Shown here in pieces: positions 1-12,200 of a DNA stretch of 64,000 nt. The notes under the pieces are model-generated. The model was given only the letters and a program-made list of their open reading frames with translations, searched no databases and was not told the DNA's origin. The first letter of the stretch is position 1, and each line of letters opens with the position of its first letter. The position numbers and the translations under genes were made by a program. The DNA is from Porphyridium purpureum (Eukaryota; Rhodophyta; Bangiophyceae; Porphyridiales; Porphyridiaceae): contig VRMN01000003.1 of the NCBI GenBank assembly GCA_008690995.1, forward strand, positions 434,001 through 498,000. The letters run 5' to 3'.

Positions 1-740
1 TCATCGTCAAACACATTGTCAAACAGACCGTCGGTGGCAACAATCACCCAGTCACCCTTGCGCACGCGCTGGTTCACATTCTGACCCATCTGGACCGAAT
101 CGGAGCTGTCTGAACCCAGTTGGTAAGGACAGTTAAAGAAATGCTGTTGCTCCTTCGTGCGCCACATCAACTTGCCATCACGAACAATGCGCACACCAGA
201 ATCGCCGAGGTTGATTCCGTTCATCCTGCCCGATTCCTCCATTCCCACGACGCACGCGGTGCTCGCACCGACCAGCGTGTTTGCCTCGGCAGCGTCAATC
301 AGACTTTTTACGCTCAGCTTGACACCGTTCTCCTGAACATTATTGAGAGTCAGCAAAGCAAGGTTCTGCGAATAGAGACGCGGATCCACGCCATTCACGG
401 CAGCGCCTCCCACACCGTCAAACACACCCACCGAGTTGCCTTCAATATAGAACGCGTCCTCGCCCGTCTGCTTTTCCGGATGCGCCAGAAAGGCATAGCC
501 GACATCAAAGTACAGCGGCGGCGGTGGCGGACCGTCCTTGGAGATGAACGGGATCTTGAAATTCCCGATCATGTTCAGTTCCGTCGAGGCCGCGCGACCA
601 CGCGCGCGGTGCGATCGCACGCTTCGTGCGCGAGCCGCGCCATCTGCTCCATGATTCCTCCTCAGCCGGGCGCCGCAAACAGATCTCGTCCCGCTGAACT
701 GGTCCACCAGAGGCACGGACGGAACAAACAGCGTCGCCAT
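1..740 (-). CDS. PP2C-family Ser/Thr protein phosphatase (3' part cut by window edge)
   Basis: About 246 residues are visible; the C-terminus lies beyond the left edge. PP2C (PPM) enzymes are Mg/Mn-dependent Ser/Thr phosphatases. Seen in order: GEDAFYIEG, VGVFDGVGG (metal-binding Asp followed by the GxGG turn), NGINLGDSGVRIV, and WVIVATDGLFDNV at the truncated end. The wording is closest to the PPTC7/SpoIIE-like branch (ATDGLFDN), which in other eukaryotes is mitochondrial or plastidic. The first ATG in frame (738-740) gives a basic, Arg/Ala-rich leader of about 65 residues before the catalytic core, which could be an organelle presequence (inference). Three ACTGTAC elements lie 160-230 bp upstream. 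The family call is secure; the location is not. Confidence 0.85.
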   Translation of the reverse strand, partial: MATLFVPSVPLVDQFSGTRSVCGARLRRNHGADGAARARSVRSHRARGRAASTELNMIGNFKIPFISKDGPPPPPLYFDVGYAFLAHPEKQTGEDAFYIEGNSVGVFDGVGGAAVNGVDPRLYSQNLALLTLNNVQENGVKLSVKSLIDAAEANTLVGASTACVVGMEESGRMNGINLGDSGVRIVRDGKLMWRTKEQQHFFNCPYQLGSDSSDSVQMGQNVNQRVRKGDWVIVATDGLFDNVFDD

Positions 741-894
741 CGCAATTTCCAATCTCGTTCTTCTTGTCGTCCCGCGTCCCGCGTCCCGCGTCCCACACCC
801 CACCCTCCTGCACGTGCTTCCAACCCGAAGGAATCTCGCCCTACTTCTCCACCAGCATCTCCGATTTTCAAAACACGCCCTTAAAAAATCTAAT

Positions 895-975
895 GGGAAA
901 CTGTACTCACTGTACATAAACAATTTCGAGCTTACGCCAAATAAGCAGTCCTTCTCGGCGTTTACTGTACAGCTC
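895..975. promoter_or_regulatory. ACTGTAC element cluster upstream of the PP2C gene
   Basis: Exact ACTGTAC copies lie at 900-906, 909-915 and 964-970; the first two are spaced exactly 9 bp apart. The cluster is in the 282-bp spacer between the 5' end of the phosphatase gene and the 3' end of the gyrase gene, so it most likely serves the leftward phosphatase gene. The same heptamer recurs in front of many other genes here. A promoter role is inferred from position and recurrence only. Confidence 0.5.
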
Positions 976-1022
976 GACGAAGCTGGTGTCGGCGCTGCGG
1001 GTTCGCCACAAGGTCACTCGGT

Positions 1023-3836
1023 CTAATCCAGTTCCTCGCTTCCCGAACTGGCTCCGTCATCGAGATCCTCGCCTCCATCTTCTCCCACGTCTGCGTCTAT
1101 GTCTCCGTCCAGCTCGCCCATTTCAGTCTGTGCTACGATGGCAATGTCTGTCACCGTCTCGTTGGCAGCAACCGATTGCACTAAGCAGCCCTTCGCCATG
1201 CGGCCTAATATCGGAATGGAGTCGAGCTCCTGGCGGTTGATGGTACCATTGCTCGTGATGATCATAATCTGGTCTCCCTGCTTGCACGAACGCAAGCCCA
1301 CGACGCGCGCGTCCGTTTTCTTGGTCGGAAGCGCAATCACTCCGCCGCCGCCGCGGAGCTGTAGCTTGAAGTTTTTGGCCATGACGCGTTTGCCGCGCCC
1401 GTCAGATGCGATCATGATCAGCACAGATTCACTGTTGTCTGCAGCTGAAATGATATCCATATCCACAATCTCGTCGTGCTCGGAAATTCTCATCGACCTG
1501 ACGCCTCGTGCCCACCGGCCCATGCTGCGCAGCGATTTCGGAGAGCACGAGAAGCGAATGACCTTACCGGCTCGCGAAGAGACAATAATGGAGTCCTCGT
1601 CCTCGCACTTGCGAACCCAGCCCAACTGATCTCCGTCCGCAAATTGTATCGCACGCAACCCACGAATATTAACTCGCTCAAACACATCCAAGCGCGTCTT
1701 TTTCACCAGACCCTTCTTAGTCAGCAACACGATGGACGAATTTTCCTCAAACGCGGAAACCGGAAGCAACGACGCTACGCTCTCACCCGCCGGCACACCC
1801 GGAATCAAGCGGGACAGGGGTAGCCCACGTGATGAGCGCGAGCCCGCGGGGACCTTGTACGCGGGAAGCTTGTACGCAATGCCGAGATTGCTAAACACTA
1901 AAATATCGTCGTGGTCCCGGCAGTAACAAAAGTGCTCCACAATGTCGTCCCCCTTGAGCTTTGAAATGCCTGCCTTACCCGCCGTCCTGCGACGTTGCGA
2001 TTTAAACACATCTAGTGGCATGCGCTTGATGAATCCATACTTCGTCATGAGCACCACCGATTCATTGTTCGGAATCAGTGCAAGATCGTCAATGCTGCCT
2101 TCATCCACTGCGATCTCCGTGCGGCGCGGCTGCGAGCATGTCTTGGCAATCTCCTCCATCTCTTCAATAAGCACACCCTCCAGAAGGTGGCGATTCTGCA
2201 GCAGCGAGTCAAGGGAAGCCATCGACTCCTGCAACTCTTTTGACTCCAGCTCGAGCCGCTTACGCTCCATGCTTGTAAGTCGGCGCAGTTGCATGGATAA
2301 AATCGCCTCTGCTTGCGCTTCACTCAAGCCAAATTTTTCAGAAAGGCCCATCCGCGCTTCCGCGGCGTTGGTACTGGACCGGATCGTTTCTATCACGCCC
2401 GAAGTGTTTTCCGCAGAGATCATGAATCCCTGAACAATGTGGTACCTTTCGCGGGCTCGTTGGAGCAAAAACTTTGTGCGGCGCTTCAAAACCTGAATGC
2501 GGAATTCAGTAAATTCTGTCAAATAGTCCCGGAGCGTCAGTCGGCGAGGCCGACGCTTGTCGTCCAGCGCCAACACATTCGCACTGAAGTTCACCTGCAT
2601 TGAAGTCTTCTTCAGCATATTATTCACGACGACTTCAGGAAGTTGATCCTTTTTCAATTCGATGACAACTCGCATACCGCTCCGGTCCGATTCATCCCGA
2701 AGGTCAGCAATGCCATCTAACTTGCGGTCATTGACCAGCTCTGCGATGCGTTCAACTAGGCTGGCCTTTTGAACCTGGTACGGCAGTTCGGTAATAATGA
2801 TGGCATCGCGTACCATCTTCTTGTCGCGTGAAATCTTTTCAAAATGATATGAACTCCTCAGTGGTATGCTACCGCGTCCGGTCATGTACATTTCCCGCAC
2901 GCCAGACAATCCCATTATTTTACCTCCGGTGGGAAAATCTGGTCCAGGGCACTTCTCCAGCAGCTCCACGTCGCTCATTCTCGGGTCCCGAATTAAAGCT
3001 ACACACGCGGCGACCAACTCACCCAGATTATGTGGTGGAATATTCGTTGCCATACCGACAGCTATCCCTGTCGATCCGTTGAGGAACAAGTTCGGTACAC
3101 GGGCTGGTAGCACAAGCGGCTCGGTCTCGCTATTGTCAAAATTCGGAATCATGTCGACCGTTTCCAAGCCCAAGTCGGCGAGTAGTGCGTCACGGCTCAT
3201 GGCAGTCAGTCTGCACTCCGTGTAGCGCATAGCGGCTGGTGGATCGCCGTCTACGGATCCAAAATTCCCGTGCCCGTCCACCAGCGGCACAGACATGGAG
3301 AACGATTGGGACATGCGAACCAGAGCGTCATACACTGCGGTATCTCCGTGAGGATGAAACTTTCCGAGAACTTCACCGACGACGCGAGCACACTTGCGAT
3401 GCTGTGTGGATGGCTGCAAGCCTAGGCCGTTCATTGCATAGACGATCCTGCGATGTACTGGTTTGAGCCCGTCACGTAAGTCTGGAAGCGCACGCCCCAA
3501 AATGACGCTCATGGCATACTCCATGTACGACTGGCTGATTTCTGAATGCAGCTCTGCCGTGCCCGTTACGCCTCGCGCAAGGACGGCAACCCCCGCGCCT
3601 TCACCTCCGTCACCCTCAGCACCATCTTCAAATGACCCAGGAAGCTCTTCATCGATCTCTCCATCTCCTGCCCGTTCGTGCACCTGCGTCAATGCGCGAG
3701 TGCGAGCGCTCGCGCGCCCGAGCGCATGCACGCGCGAACACGCATTGACGCGGTCGCTGGGCCGGCATGCACTCTGCTTCTTCGAACCTGCGCCGCACGT
3801 CAAGTTCGGCACGAATGCAGTATAGTTGGCCTCCAT
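1023..3836 (-). CDS. GYRA: DNA gyrase subunit A, probably plastid-targeted
   Basis: ATP-dependent type IIA topoisomerase subunit that cuts and reseals DNA to supercoil organelle genomes; its partner GyrB is not in the window. The 937-residue protein from the ATG at 3834-3836 has a leader of about 100 residues rich in Ala, Arg and Ser, then the GyrA core: [49 protein letters not shown], and [10 protein letters not shown] carrying the catalytic Tyr at about residue 205. The GyrA box is recognisable but diverged as [10 protein letters not shown], and beta-pinwheel blades follow to an acidic tail. A longer frame to 3959 starts at TTG and was not used. The bacterial-type core with an N-terminal leader fits a nuclear gene of cyanobacterial origin; in plants gyrase serves plastids and mitochondria. 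The position equal to E. coli Ser83 is Thr. Confidence 0.93.
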   Translation of the reverse strand: MEANYTAFVPNLTCGAGSKKQSACRPSDRVNACSRVHALGRASARTRALTQVHERAGDGEIDEELPGSFEDGAEGDGGEGAGVAVLARGVTGTAELHSEISQSYMEYAMSVILGRALPDLRDGLKPVHRRIVYAMNGLGLQPSTQHRKCARVVGEVLGKFHPHGDTAVYDALVRMSQSFSMSVPLVDGHGNFGSVDGDPPAAMRYTECRLTAMSRDALLADLGLETVDMIPNFDNSETEPLVLPARVPNLFLNGSTGIAVGMATNIPPHNLGELVAACVALIRDPRMSDVELLEKCPGPDFPTGGKIMGLSGVREMYMTGRGSIPLRSSYHFEKISRDKKMVRDAIIITELPYQVQKASLVERIAELVNDRKLDGIADLRDESDRSGMRVVIELKKDQLPEVVVNNMLKKTSMQVNFSANVLALDDKRRPRRLTLRDYLTEFTEFRIQVLKRRTKFLLQRARERYHIVQGFMISAENTSGVIETIRSSTNAAEARMGLSEKFGLSEAQAEAILSMQLRRLTSMERKRLELESKELQESMASLDSLLQNRHLLEGVLIEEMEEIAKTCSQPRRTEIAVDEGSIDDLALIPNNESVVLMTKYGFIKRMPLDVFKSQRRRTAGKAGISKLKGDDIVEHFCYCRDHDDILVFSNLGIAYKLPAYKVPAGSRSSRGLPLSRLIPGVPAGESVASLLPVSAFEENSSIVLLTKKGLVKKTRLDVFERVNIRGLRAIQFADGDQLGWVRKCEDEDSIIVSSRAGKVIRFSCSPKSLRSMGRWARGVRSMRISEHDEIVDMDIISAADNSESVLIMIASDGRGKRVMAKNFKLQLRGGGGVIALPTKKTDARVVGLRSCKQGDQIMIITSNGTINRQELDSIPILGRMAKGCLVQSVAANETVTDIAIVAQTEMGELDGDIDADVGEDGGEDLDDGASSGSEELD

Positions 3837-3979
3837 TCCCCCGCGCCCACGCCAACCGCTTGACCCGGTAAGCTTCGCGACGTCCACCAAGCAGTTACCG
3901 TCACGTCCCCATCCGCCGCCCGCGCGCTCATCCCCTCCGGTGCGGACCGTGAAGCTCAACCGACAAACCGTTCACACAG

Positions 3980-4030
3980 TACCGCGCTGTACCTCCACAC
4001 AAGATGAGCTGTACTTACACTGTACTATTT
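3980..4030. promoter_or_regulatory. Divergent promoter region with ACTGTAC-type elements (GYRA / PSMB5)
   Basis: The 398-bp spacer between the divergent gyrase and proteasome genes (3837-4234) carries an exact ACTGTAC at 4019-4025 and two CTGTAC variants at about 3987-3992 and 4009-4014, all within 40 bp. They lie 150-190 bp from the gyrase ATG and 210-250 bp from the proteasome ATG. Nothing else is recognisable in the spacer. A shared bidirectional promoter is an inference. Confidence 0.5.
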
Positions 4031-4234
4031 AGGAGTGTTTGTCCTAGACGTGCTGGCACATTGAAAGAGGCTAAACGCGATCGTTTGCATATGCTTGCTT
4101 AGTCCGCAAGGGGACTGAACGCGTGTTGATTGGCAAGAAGCAAGGCAAGAAGTTGGACCTCAAGAGCGTGAGGGGCGAGAGACTAGGCGTGACGAGACGA
4201 AGAGCGGCAGCCGCGTTCCGCGGAGAAGCGCGTG

Positions 4235-5095
4235 ATGGAGTTGGGCTTCCTGGATCGGCCGCACGGCGCTGGCGGGGTCCGCGTGACGGGCGCGGCGCTT
4301 GTGGACGAGCTGGGCTATTCGCTGGGCTGCGATCGGATGCATCCGACTGGGGCGCCAGTTTTGACTGCGCCTCCCGGCGACGCGCCGGCCTCGTTTTTGA
4401 CTGAAGCCTTTCGCGGACAGGACGACCATGCGCTGAAGTTTTTGCACGGAACGACCACACTCGCTTTCGTCTTTCAGGGTGGCGTAGTCGTCGCAGTGGA
4501 CTCGCGCGCAAGTATGGGCCAGTACATCGGATCGGGCTCCGTGAGGAAAATCATCGAAATCAATCCCTACTTGCTGGGCACGATGGCAGGAGGTGCGGCC
4601 GATTGCTCATTCTGGGAACGAGATCTGGGCAGAAGATGCAGGCTGTACGAGCTCCGAAACAAGGAGAGGATTTCTGTCGCCGCGGCATCGAAGTTGTTGG
4701 CAAACACCGTGTATGGGTACAAGGGCATGGGGCTCAGTATGGGGACAATGATCACGGGCTGGGATAAGACCGGCCCGAACTTGTTCTACGTGGACAATGA
4801 TGGTACCCGATTGAAGGGACACAAGTTCTCGGTCGGCTCAGGCTCAACATATGCGTACGGGGTACTGGACCAAGGGTATCACTGGGATCTGACGGTTGAA
4901 GACGCCCTCGAGCTTGGCAGGCGGTCAATTTTCCACGCCACTCATCGCGACGCCGCGTCGGGAGGTTTCATCAACGTTTACCACGTGAAAGAAGACGGAT
5001 GGGTCAACATTAGCCATGAGGATAGCGGTATGACAAAGTACTACGAGTACAAGGCACAATCCGCAGCTGTAGATTCTACCGCGATGGAGTCGTGA
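4235..5095 (+). CDS. PSMB5: 20S proteasome subunit beta type-5 (chymotrypsin-like)
   Basis: Catalytic beta5 subunit of the 20S proteasome, an N-terminal-nucleophile hydrolase made with a propeptide. The ATG at 4235 gives 286 residues. The propeptide of about 72 residues ends at the autocleavage site [10 protein letters not shown], so the mature Thr1 is residue 73. The catalytic partners follow at the right distances: Asp17 in VAVDSR (residue 89) and Lys33 in [10 protein letters not shown] (residue 105). The stretch [20 protein letters not shown] is the beta5 signature and is almost identical to animal and plant orthologues. Later blocks [19 protein letters not shown] and [15 protein letters not shown] also match beta5, not other beta subunits. 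It is divergent from gyrase A and convergent with eL34. Confidence 0.97.
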   Translation: MELGFLDRPHGAGGVRVTGAALVDELGYSLGCDRMHPTGAPVLTAPPGDAPASFLTEAFRGQDDHALKFLHGTTTLAFVFQGGVVVAVDSRASMGQYIGSGSVRKIIEINPYLLGTMAGGAADCSFWERDLGRRCRLYELRNKERISVAAASKLLANTVYGYKGMGLSMGTMITGWDKTGPNLFYVDNDGTRLKGHKFSVGSGSTYAYGVLDQGYHWDLTVEDALELGRRSIFHATHRDAASGGFINVYHVKEDGWVNISHEDSGMTKYYEYKAQSAAVDSTAMES

Positions 5096-5550
5096 ACGCG
5101 CTGAAGGCCTATCTGAGTGTGCTAGTGCAAGGTTCTTAAAATCAAAGTCGCTTTCTCTGTAATGAATTTGTTTAAGTATGCTTCCTTGTCCACAACTCCG
5201 AATCTTGCGGACGATCCTCCACACGCCTTTACGCCTCTGCGACCCACTGAAGAACTTCTTCGAGGCAAATTTCCGGGCGCTCCGGCACAATCGTGACATC
5301 CCCATGTCGCACCGTCTGCCAAAAGTGATCGTCACGAGGCAGATTTCTTTTGCAGACCCGCTCGGGAACGCATATTGTATGTGGGGGAAGATGGTTGCGC
5401 GTGCCTTAGACCTCTAACTGACGGCCGTCTGAGAGCGGCGGACGTCCTCGAAGCCGAAGAGTCTACACGAATGCGCTCCGCTGAAATAGATTTCGTCGCG
5501 TACGACCAGATACAATATTGAGACGAACAGAAAGGCGGGCGGCCCCGAGT
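5096..5550. other. Convergent 3' spacer, no gene seen
   Basis: 455 bp between the 3' ends of the proteasome beta5 gene and the eL34 gene. Short open frames exist on both strands, but none resembles a known protein or has a promoter-like element in front. It most likely holds only the two 3' untranslated regions. Confidence 0.5.
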
Positions 5551-5892
5551 TTACTTGGCGGCCTTCTGGCTCTTCAACACCTTCTTCACGATCTTCTGCT
5601 CCTCAATCAAAAACGCGCGGACAATTCTGTCGCGGACGGCTTTCCCGCTGAGGTGTCCGCCGTACACTCGGGACACGTTCTTCTTCGGCCGGGACATGCG
5701 CATCTTCTCTGCCGGCCGTGCTGACTTGATGCCATTGAGTCTCTCGCCCGTGTCGCCACACACCGGCGTCTTGCCGCGCTTGACGTGGTAGTGAACCACG
5801 AGCTTGGCGCCCGGCGTCTTAACTTTCTTGATGCGGTTGCTCTTTGTCGCGTACGAGTGACGGCGACGTAAGGTCACGCGCTTGTCCGCCAT
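5551..5892 (-). CDS. RPL34: 60S ribosomal protein eL34
   Basis: 113 residues, the normal size for cytosolic eL34, a structural protein of the large ribosomal subunit. Seen: basic N-terminus [23 protein letters not shown], then [26 protein letters not shown], and the hallmark [20 protein letters not shown] near the C-terminus. In yeast and human eL34 four cysteines (CxxC...CxxC) bind zinc. Here only the first survives: CGDT replaces CGDC, and the second pair is replaced by LSGKAV. The fold is probably kept without zinc (inference). The start ATG is at 5890-5892. Confidence 0.96.
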   Translation of the reverse strand: MADKRVTLRRRHSYATKSNRIKKVKTPGAKLVVHYHVKRGKTPVCGDTGERLNGIKSARPAEKMRMSRPKKNVSRVYGGHLSGKAVRDRIVRAFLIEEQKIVKKVLKSQKAAK

Positions 5893-6222
5893 CTTACTAT
5901 CTCACAGGCCTCGCCGCTTGATCTGCTGCTCCCCCCTTCCCAAAGAATCACCAGACAGGCAGCCCTGCACATCTACCTCTCGCCAACGACACTTCAGCCT
6001 CTCTTATCTCTGTGTGCAATCGGCGCCCTTTTCTTAGAATGAAGGCCCGCACTCTCTCATCAAACTGGGCTGTTCTCGGGAGTCGAACCACCGCCGGCGC
6101 GCCTGGGTGTCAATCACTGTACCCAGGCACTGAACGTTGGTCTGTGCGCGGCACCACAGAACCCTTAACCTAACCCTGCGCCACGGTTAGCTTCAGGGTT
6201 TTAAAAGAGGTACACTACCGTC
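5893..6222. promoter_or_regulatory. Divergent spacer eL34 / Furry-like gene with one ACTGTAC element
   Basis: 330 bp. An exact ACTGTAC lies at 6116-6122 inside a perfect 8-bp inverted repeat (GCCTGGGT...ACCCAGGC on the minus strand). A telomere-like run CCCTTAACCTAACCC lies at about 6163-6177. A T-arm-like GGTTCGACTCC on the minus strand near 6082-6092 has no matching tRNA body. No gene is visible. It probably acts as the promoter for both flanking genes. Confidence 0.4.
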
Positions 6223-9200
6223 ATGGGTGTACAGCAATGCGGCACTTCACAACTTGCCACAACACGAAACTTTCCGACTCGTGCGCTGTCGAACGGAGCG
6301 TTCAAACCGGCGCTTGTGCTCTTGTGCTGCTTGTGTTGCGGAACGCGAACGAGTGTTCCGGCGCATTGCCAAGGAGCACGCACGCGCTTTCTCGTGAGCA
6401 CAGGCTCACCACCTGCGGAGTTTCGTGCGGAGTTGAATGTGCGTCCCATTGAAGTCATGACTGAGCCGCGGGCGGCTCAAGCTCCAGGCGTCGGCGGGCT
6501 TCATCCAACACCTGCGGCGTTTGGAATAAAGCCGCTGAAGGGCGCCGACACAATGTCGACGTCTGATACTTCTGACTTGACCGGAGAGATTTTCATGACA
6601 CCACGTGCCGAAAAGCCCAAATCGACACGTTTCCGTGCAGGAATTTCGGAAGGAACCAGCGGTGCACATCCTTCCGGCGCGGGCAATTCGGTGCTATCGC
6701 CCGGCAAGCGCAGTGTGAAGAGTCGAAGCGGTGCAGATTCGGCGAGTATACACCACGACGTCGAACGAGTACACGCCGATGCAGATTCACTTTCCAATCC
6801 CGGCCCAAGGTCAGGAAACTCAAGTACGTTTACCAAACGGTCGAAGGGCAAGCACGCACCTCACGCATTGAAGAAGGCAAAAGCCGGCGACAAGTCGGGA
6901 TCACTATCCGCGAGCAAAAGTGTCACAGGTGAGAGGCCTTCAGCAGGAGAGACCACCGCGCCCTTTGGTGGTGTTCCAATTTCTGATGGGATCCTCTTAA
7001 TGCGTGCTGTCGTCGATCGCGTACAAAGAGAGGCACTCGAGCTCATCAAGGACCTCATTCCAAGAGAAGACAGGAGGGTTCTTGGTCTTGATGGCACGAA
7101 CACAACACCAAGTGAAAGCCGGAACTTTGCAGATACTTCGCGACCAGAAGCGGGGATCGGACAATTTCTTGGAGCGCGGCTCTTGGGCGGGGCGCACGCT
7201 TCAGCGGGCGGGATAGTAGCTGGAGTTATGCCGGTCGCAGGCGCCGGTGTGAACACCGCAGGCGTAGGGGCGCAGGGTCAGACGACTCAAACAAAGGATT
7301 CGAACGTTTCTAGTACTGCTGCCCCAAACTCAGCGGGTGCAAAAGACTTGGGCTATCAGGTGTTGTCCGATGTTTTGCCTGTTAGAATAGATCCCCTCTT
7401 TTCGTCTGGTGAGGCGCGTTTTCCGTCGTCGCTCGGCGCTTGCTCCCAATTCAGGACGGACCGGTTCAGTGGCACACAGCAGTGGTCCTTGGACATCGAG
7501 ACTTCCTCCGGACGGCCGCGCTCCTTCATCGACTTGCTTCTGGTGTGCTCGCAGATTGAGGCTGGGAATGAGATCATTTGGGACAATCTACTTCGACTGC
7601 TGCATTGGCGCGAATTCATTCTGTTTTCAGATTCTGCTGATCTTGTCGGCCGCCAACACTCTTTTTCTTCCTTTGCGAAAGTCGGGCGGGTGCAGAGCAC
7701 TTCAAAAATAAGGCCTGAAAGCTTGACAGCACTAGTTACACGTGCGACGTCCGGAAAGGTGACTGCTTTAGAGGAGGCGTGGTTGCGGATGCTTATAACA
7801 GTTGAGTTTGTTCTTAGCTACATTCTTATTGAGTTTCTGTACGCTCATCAAGGCCAGCTGAACGCTGGTGGGCTGTCTTTGAACAGTGGGTATCTTGGCA
7901 ACGGGAATCTTTCCACAGCTGATAATCGAGGAAGCGGGACTTTCACGGCAGATTCCCAACCCGTCGCACGGATGAGATCAATGATCCGATCGCACGCAAT
8001 TGCCTCAATCAAGATGTTTGGCGTGCCTTTTCGGGCGGTATCAACATGGGAAGAAGCGACGCTTCAGAATCAACGAATCATTGTGGAGATGTATGGTCGC
8101 ATTCTAGCATTCTTGGATTATCCCGGCTCGTACGCGTCGGGTGCCATCGAGTTCAAAGGCATTTTGGAACTCGAGTTGAAGAAATTGAGCAAGGTGACGC
8201 TAGCAGATGTGCAAGACACAGTGGGGCTTCCAAAGCTGCCCTTAAATCGTGCACTGGTGCACACGCCTTTCTTCAAAGCGGAAGAGAGCAAGCAGACACG
8301 AACATTGCGCGACTCCGTGCTACAGCTTGAAGTGCTCTATAACCTCAGATTTTGCAATTTAGGCTACGCACATGACCACCCGGACGACTCGGTCGCGCTT
8401 TTTCGTTTATTTTTAGGCCTCGTGTCATCGGTTCGCAAGCCTGAGGTGATGCTGGCACTTGCCGATGTTCTAATTGAGCTACTTGGCAGCATGGATCCTT
8501 CTGAAATTCCAGACTCGAATGGATGGGACCGAGTAATCACGGACCTCTTTCGGATGTTCTACACTCAAAAGATCCTTGCGTCGACGTACCCGGTGTGTGC
8601 TGCACTCTTGGCTTTCCAAAATGAAAGCTTCTACCTTGAGAACAGCAAGTTGTTTTTCAGGGAGTGTATGAGAATCATTGAGGTTCCCAAGTCAGGCAAG
8701 GCAAACCAGAGCCTCCGTTCAGGTGCTTTTCGCGCGCTCGCCGTGTTTTTCTTTTTTGACCTGAAGCGCTCAGTGCAACGGAACTGGTCACGAGTCTCGC
8801 AACGCGTAATGGACTTATTCGAACTCTTTTTGATTTCGAACAGCGGTACTTTGCTGATGGAGCCCGAAGGCCCTGAACTCATTGTGTCAGTGATGGAGTC
8901 ATTGTGCCGGTACGCTGATCACGACTTTCTCATGAACTTTTTTACCGCTCTGTTCGAAGCCCGTCACTGTCGTACGGAGTCCGTGACCATTGGACTGCGC
9001 GCATACTTGAATGTAATCGCTCTTGTTGAGGAGGAACGGGAGCTTGAATCGCGAGGCCGGAGCTCGAGTCGCCCACGGCAAAGTGGCGCTGTGGCTGCTG
9101 ACATGGAGCGTATCCTTGATCTAGGTGACGTATCCCGGGACATGGATAGTGAGCACGACAATAACAACTACAAAAACAACACACATGCGTCAAGGTCTTC

Positions 9201-12200
9201 CTTGGATCAAGTATCAACAAAGGACCATAATGCGCTTGATGCCACAACGAAAAGCGTGACTGGACAAGAGATTTCGAACGGACTCGTGAGTTCTGCGTAT
9301 TTGAGCGCGCGCGTGACGCGCATTCTTGTCGAAGCATCGCGCTTTGTGCGTTCGGAAGTCATTAGCTCCATCCAGTCTCATCGGTGGGAACAGCAAAATG
9401 AGCTTGAACGAGATGAAGGAGTGGCGCGCAACTACTCGCGCTTGCTTCTTGGCATTGAGTGCTGGACCCGAGCACTGCGATTGGTGCCAGGCGACGCCCT
9501 GGGATACCTCCATCCGCAGATGATTTGGCCTGGAAGCAAGTCGCTAATTTTGTCTTGGCTTGTTCACCCGAACCGCGATGTACGCACGTTAGCCTGCGAG
9601 CTCATTCAAATTTTGTTTCTGCGTTGTCGCGTCTTGCGCTCCAGCCTGTTGAGAGAAGTCACTGTGCTTGCGTTTGAACCTATTCTTTCTCTCATGCGCC
9701 CGGAGCCTGTCATTTTAAGCCCCATCATACGACTCGTGCGACAGCTTCTGGAGTACCAGAGCTTTTTCGTGTGGAAGCTCGGCTCTGAAGTGGTGGATAG
9801 AGATCCATTTGACTCGAGTACGCGCGAGCAGGGACGCTGGGACTCCGACACGAGCGTCATGAATCTCGTCGGCGGTCTGATTTTGCATTGCCTTTGTTCG
9901 CCTGACGTCGCTGTGAGAAACAGCGCCTCCGAGGCCCTTCATGGTCTATCTAAACTGCGAAACGTATTCCAGTTGAACAAGGTGAAAGACTTGAAGCCTT
10001 CTCTCTGGCGAACTTCTATTGCAGATTTTGCACGGTGCATACCCGTTCCATCTTCATCGACGACAGCCGCACCTACGATTGGCGATCAGCAGGACAAGGG
10101 GCGCATCGTGTCTGCTCTAGCACTGTCCGATGCGGATCGCGAGTGGAGACAGGTTCTAGTCCACTTTGTGTCAAGCTGCACAGCGGCAAAAGTTGCAGAG
10201 ATGCCCCCTGCAATTTCAATGACTTGGAACCAGATTCTAAGTAGTGTGCCTCGCATCGCGGCCTCGCTTCTTGATGCACCCAAAAAAACAGGCTATGGGG
10301 TCGCGAATTTGGAATTTGCCAAGAACCGCAACGCAAAAGTAGCGCCATGGTTTGTGCCTTACTGGACCTCGTATCTGCAGAATTATATATACTTTCTTTG
10401 CGCGGCCGCTCGGTGCACCGGCAGCGTGCAAGACGTGTACCGAGCGTTGCGAGCAGACACTGCAGATGCTCAGGAGGATTGCAACTGCCACATCAGCGGC
10501 GAAGCTGTCCGATCATTTCTGCAGCTCCTGATTCGAGCTTGGGGAGGAGGAGATGATCCGGATATACTGGACCTGCCAGAGGATGTGCGAAATATCATAC
10601 ACGGTGCTCTGTCGCTGGTCCACCCGTTTGCGGTCGATAGCTTATTTGCGGAACTCGATGCCGAACTTGAAACTCCTATCTTTCTCTTGGACGAAGCGGC
10701 ATCTCCCAGTCGCCATGCAACCAAAGATAAGAAGGCCGGACGGCTGAGACGCAATGAAGGTATACTGTACCAGATTGAGTACGTGTATATGGTCGTGGCA
10801 CGCCGCATGAGCACATGTGGCCTACTATTTACGCACAGTGCAACCCTGAAAAGCGTCGTGAAGCACGTGCGCCGTGTACTGCATTATTTCATGACGCGTC
10901 GCGGGCATGGTCTTGCGGACTTGAACGGGTCTACAACCGCCACTCCCAAGCACCCGCTGTACTTTCTCGAGTTGGTACAGATCCTGATCCATGATCAGAA
11001 TGAAAAAAGCCAAAGCCGCGTGGCCACGACGGCGGCGGAAGCACTGGACGTGAAAACACGCACAGGTCTTTTTGATCTACTCCACTCTTGGTTTTTCTCG
11101 GAGCATCGTTCTCGCTTCGTGAATGGTCCTCCAGTTAGTAAGGCCAGAAAGGAGTCGAGCCAGGCGAATTTGCAGTCATCTTGGGGACTCGACCAGGCGC
11201 CTTCTCATTTGGAAACGACAGGTTTGCTAGAGAAACTGACAGAGAGTTCGTCGCTCATTAAGTCTATGTCACTTTGCTTGATGGGTGGCAGTTGGCGTTC
11301 TGATCCAGATTTACTTATCGAAGCGTCAGAACCTCTCGTGCCTACAAGCAACGAGCTCAAAATCATTCAGTGGGCAACGGCAGTCTTCCAGTCCGGCATC
11401 AGTGCTGATATTGGTGCGGTACGTGCGGGTCTTATTGCTTATGTTCGCGCGACGCCTTTCTTCGGCAATCTCCTGATTGATTTGTGCTATCCTACACATG
11501 AAGGTGACAAGTCACGTCTAGCGGCGGTGCATTTCTTCATCACACTGTGCCAGATCATGCTCGTGAAATTGCAGAACATGCCCAAGCACGCGCGAAATAT
11601 GCACCATGCAGCCGAGTATGAATTTCACGCGAAGATCATGACAATGTGCCTGCTAGCACTTCTCGCGGATCGCACTGGTGCGTCGCTTCATCAAATCGCC
11701 GGCACGCATGTCAAAATTCTTGGGTTGCAGGTCCTTCAGCTTCTCTTCCAACACCACATGCATCCGCCAGAGGACGTAGGCGATTCGAGTCTCCAGCACG
11801 AGCGGCGTCTTGGGTTTGACTCGGTTTCTCAACTGGAGCGTGTGTCGTTTGTGCCGCGACTCATTGAGGAACTGGAGGAGGTAGTGGATGATTTGTGTGA
11901 CTTCTTGACGACGGAGCTCAAGTTTTTGGCCGTTTTCATCGCGCTTGAGATGATTACGCGTCTGCAACATTCATTTCTCGGGCACGAAGAAATTCGACGA
12001 GCAGTGCGTGCTCTGTCGCACTTTGTGCGCGTGCTCACGCCATCAACGCCGCAGATTGAAACCGTCACAAGACACCTCATGATGCTTTCGCTGAAGTATG
12101 CGAGCGAGAATACCTCGTCAATTCAAGACATCTGGATGGCTTACGCAGAAAAGTGCATCGCTGTCGGCATGTCTTTGGTGCTGGCTTGGACTGTGCAGTC

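Noticed and set aside
3837-3959. Longer gyrase A N-terminus
   Set aside because: It opens at TTG; the first ATG in frame is at 3834-3836 and already gives a good presequence.
6080-6130. tRNA gene on the minus strand (GGTTCGACTCC T-arm-like string near an 8-bp hairpin)
   Set aside because: The T-stem does not pair, there is no proper A-box or acceptor stem, and a permuted arrangement could not be fitted.
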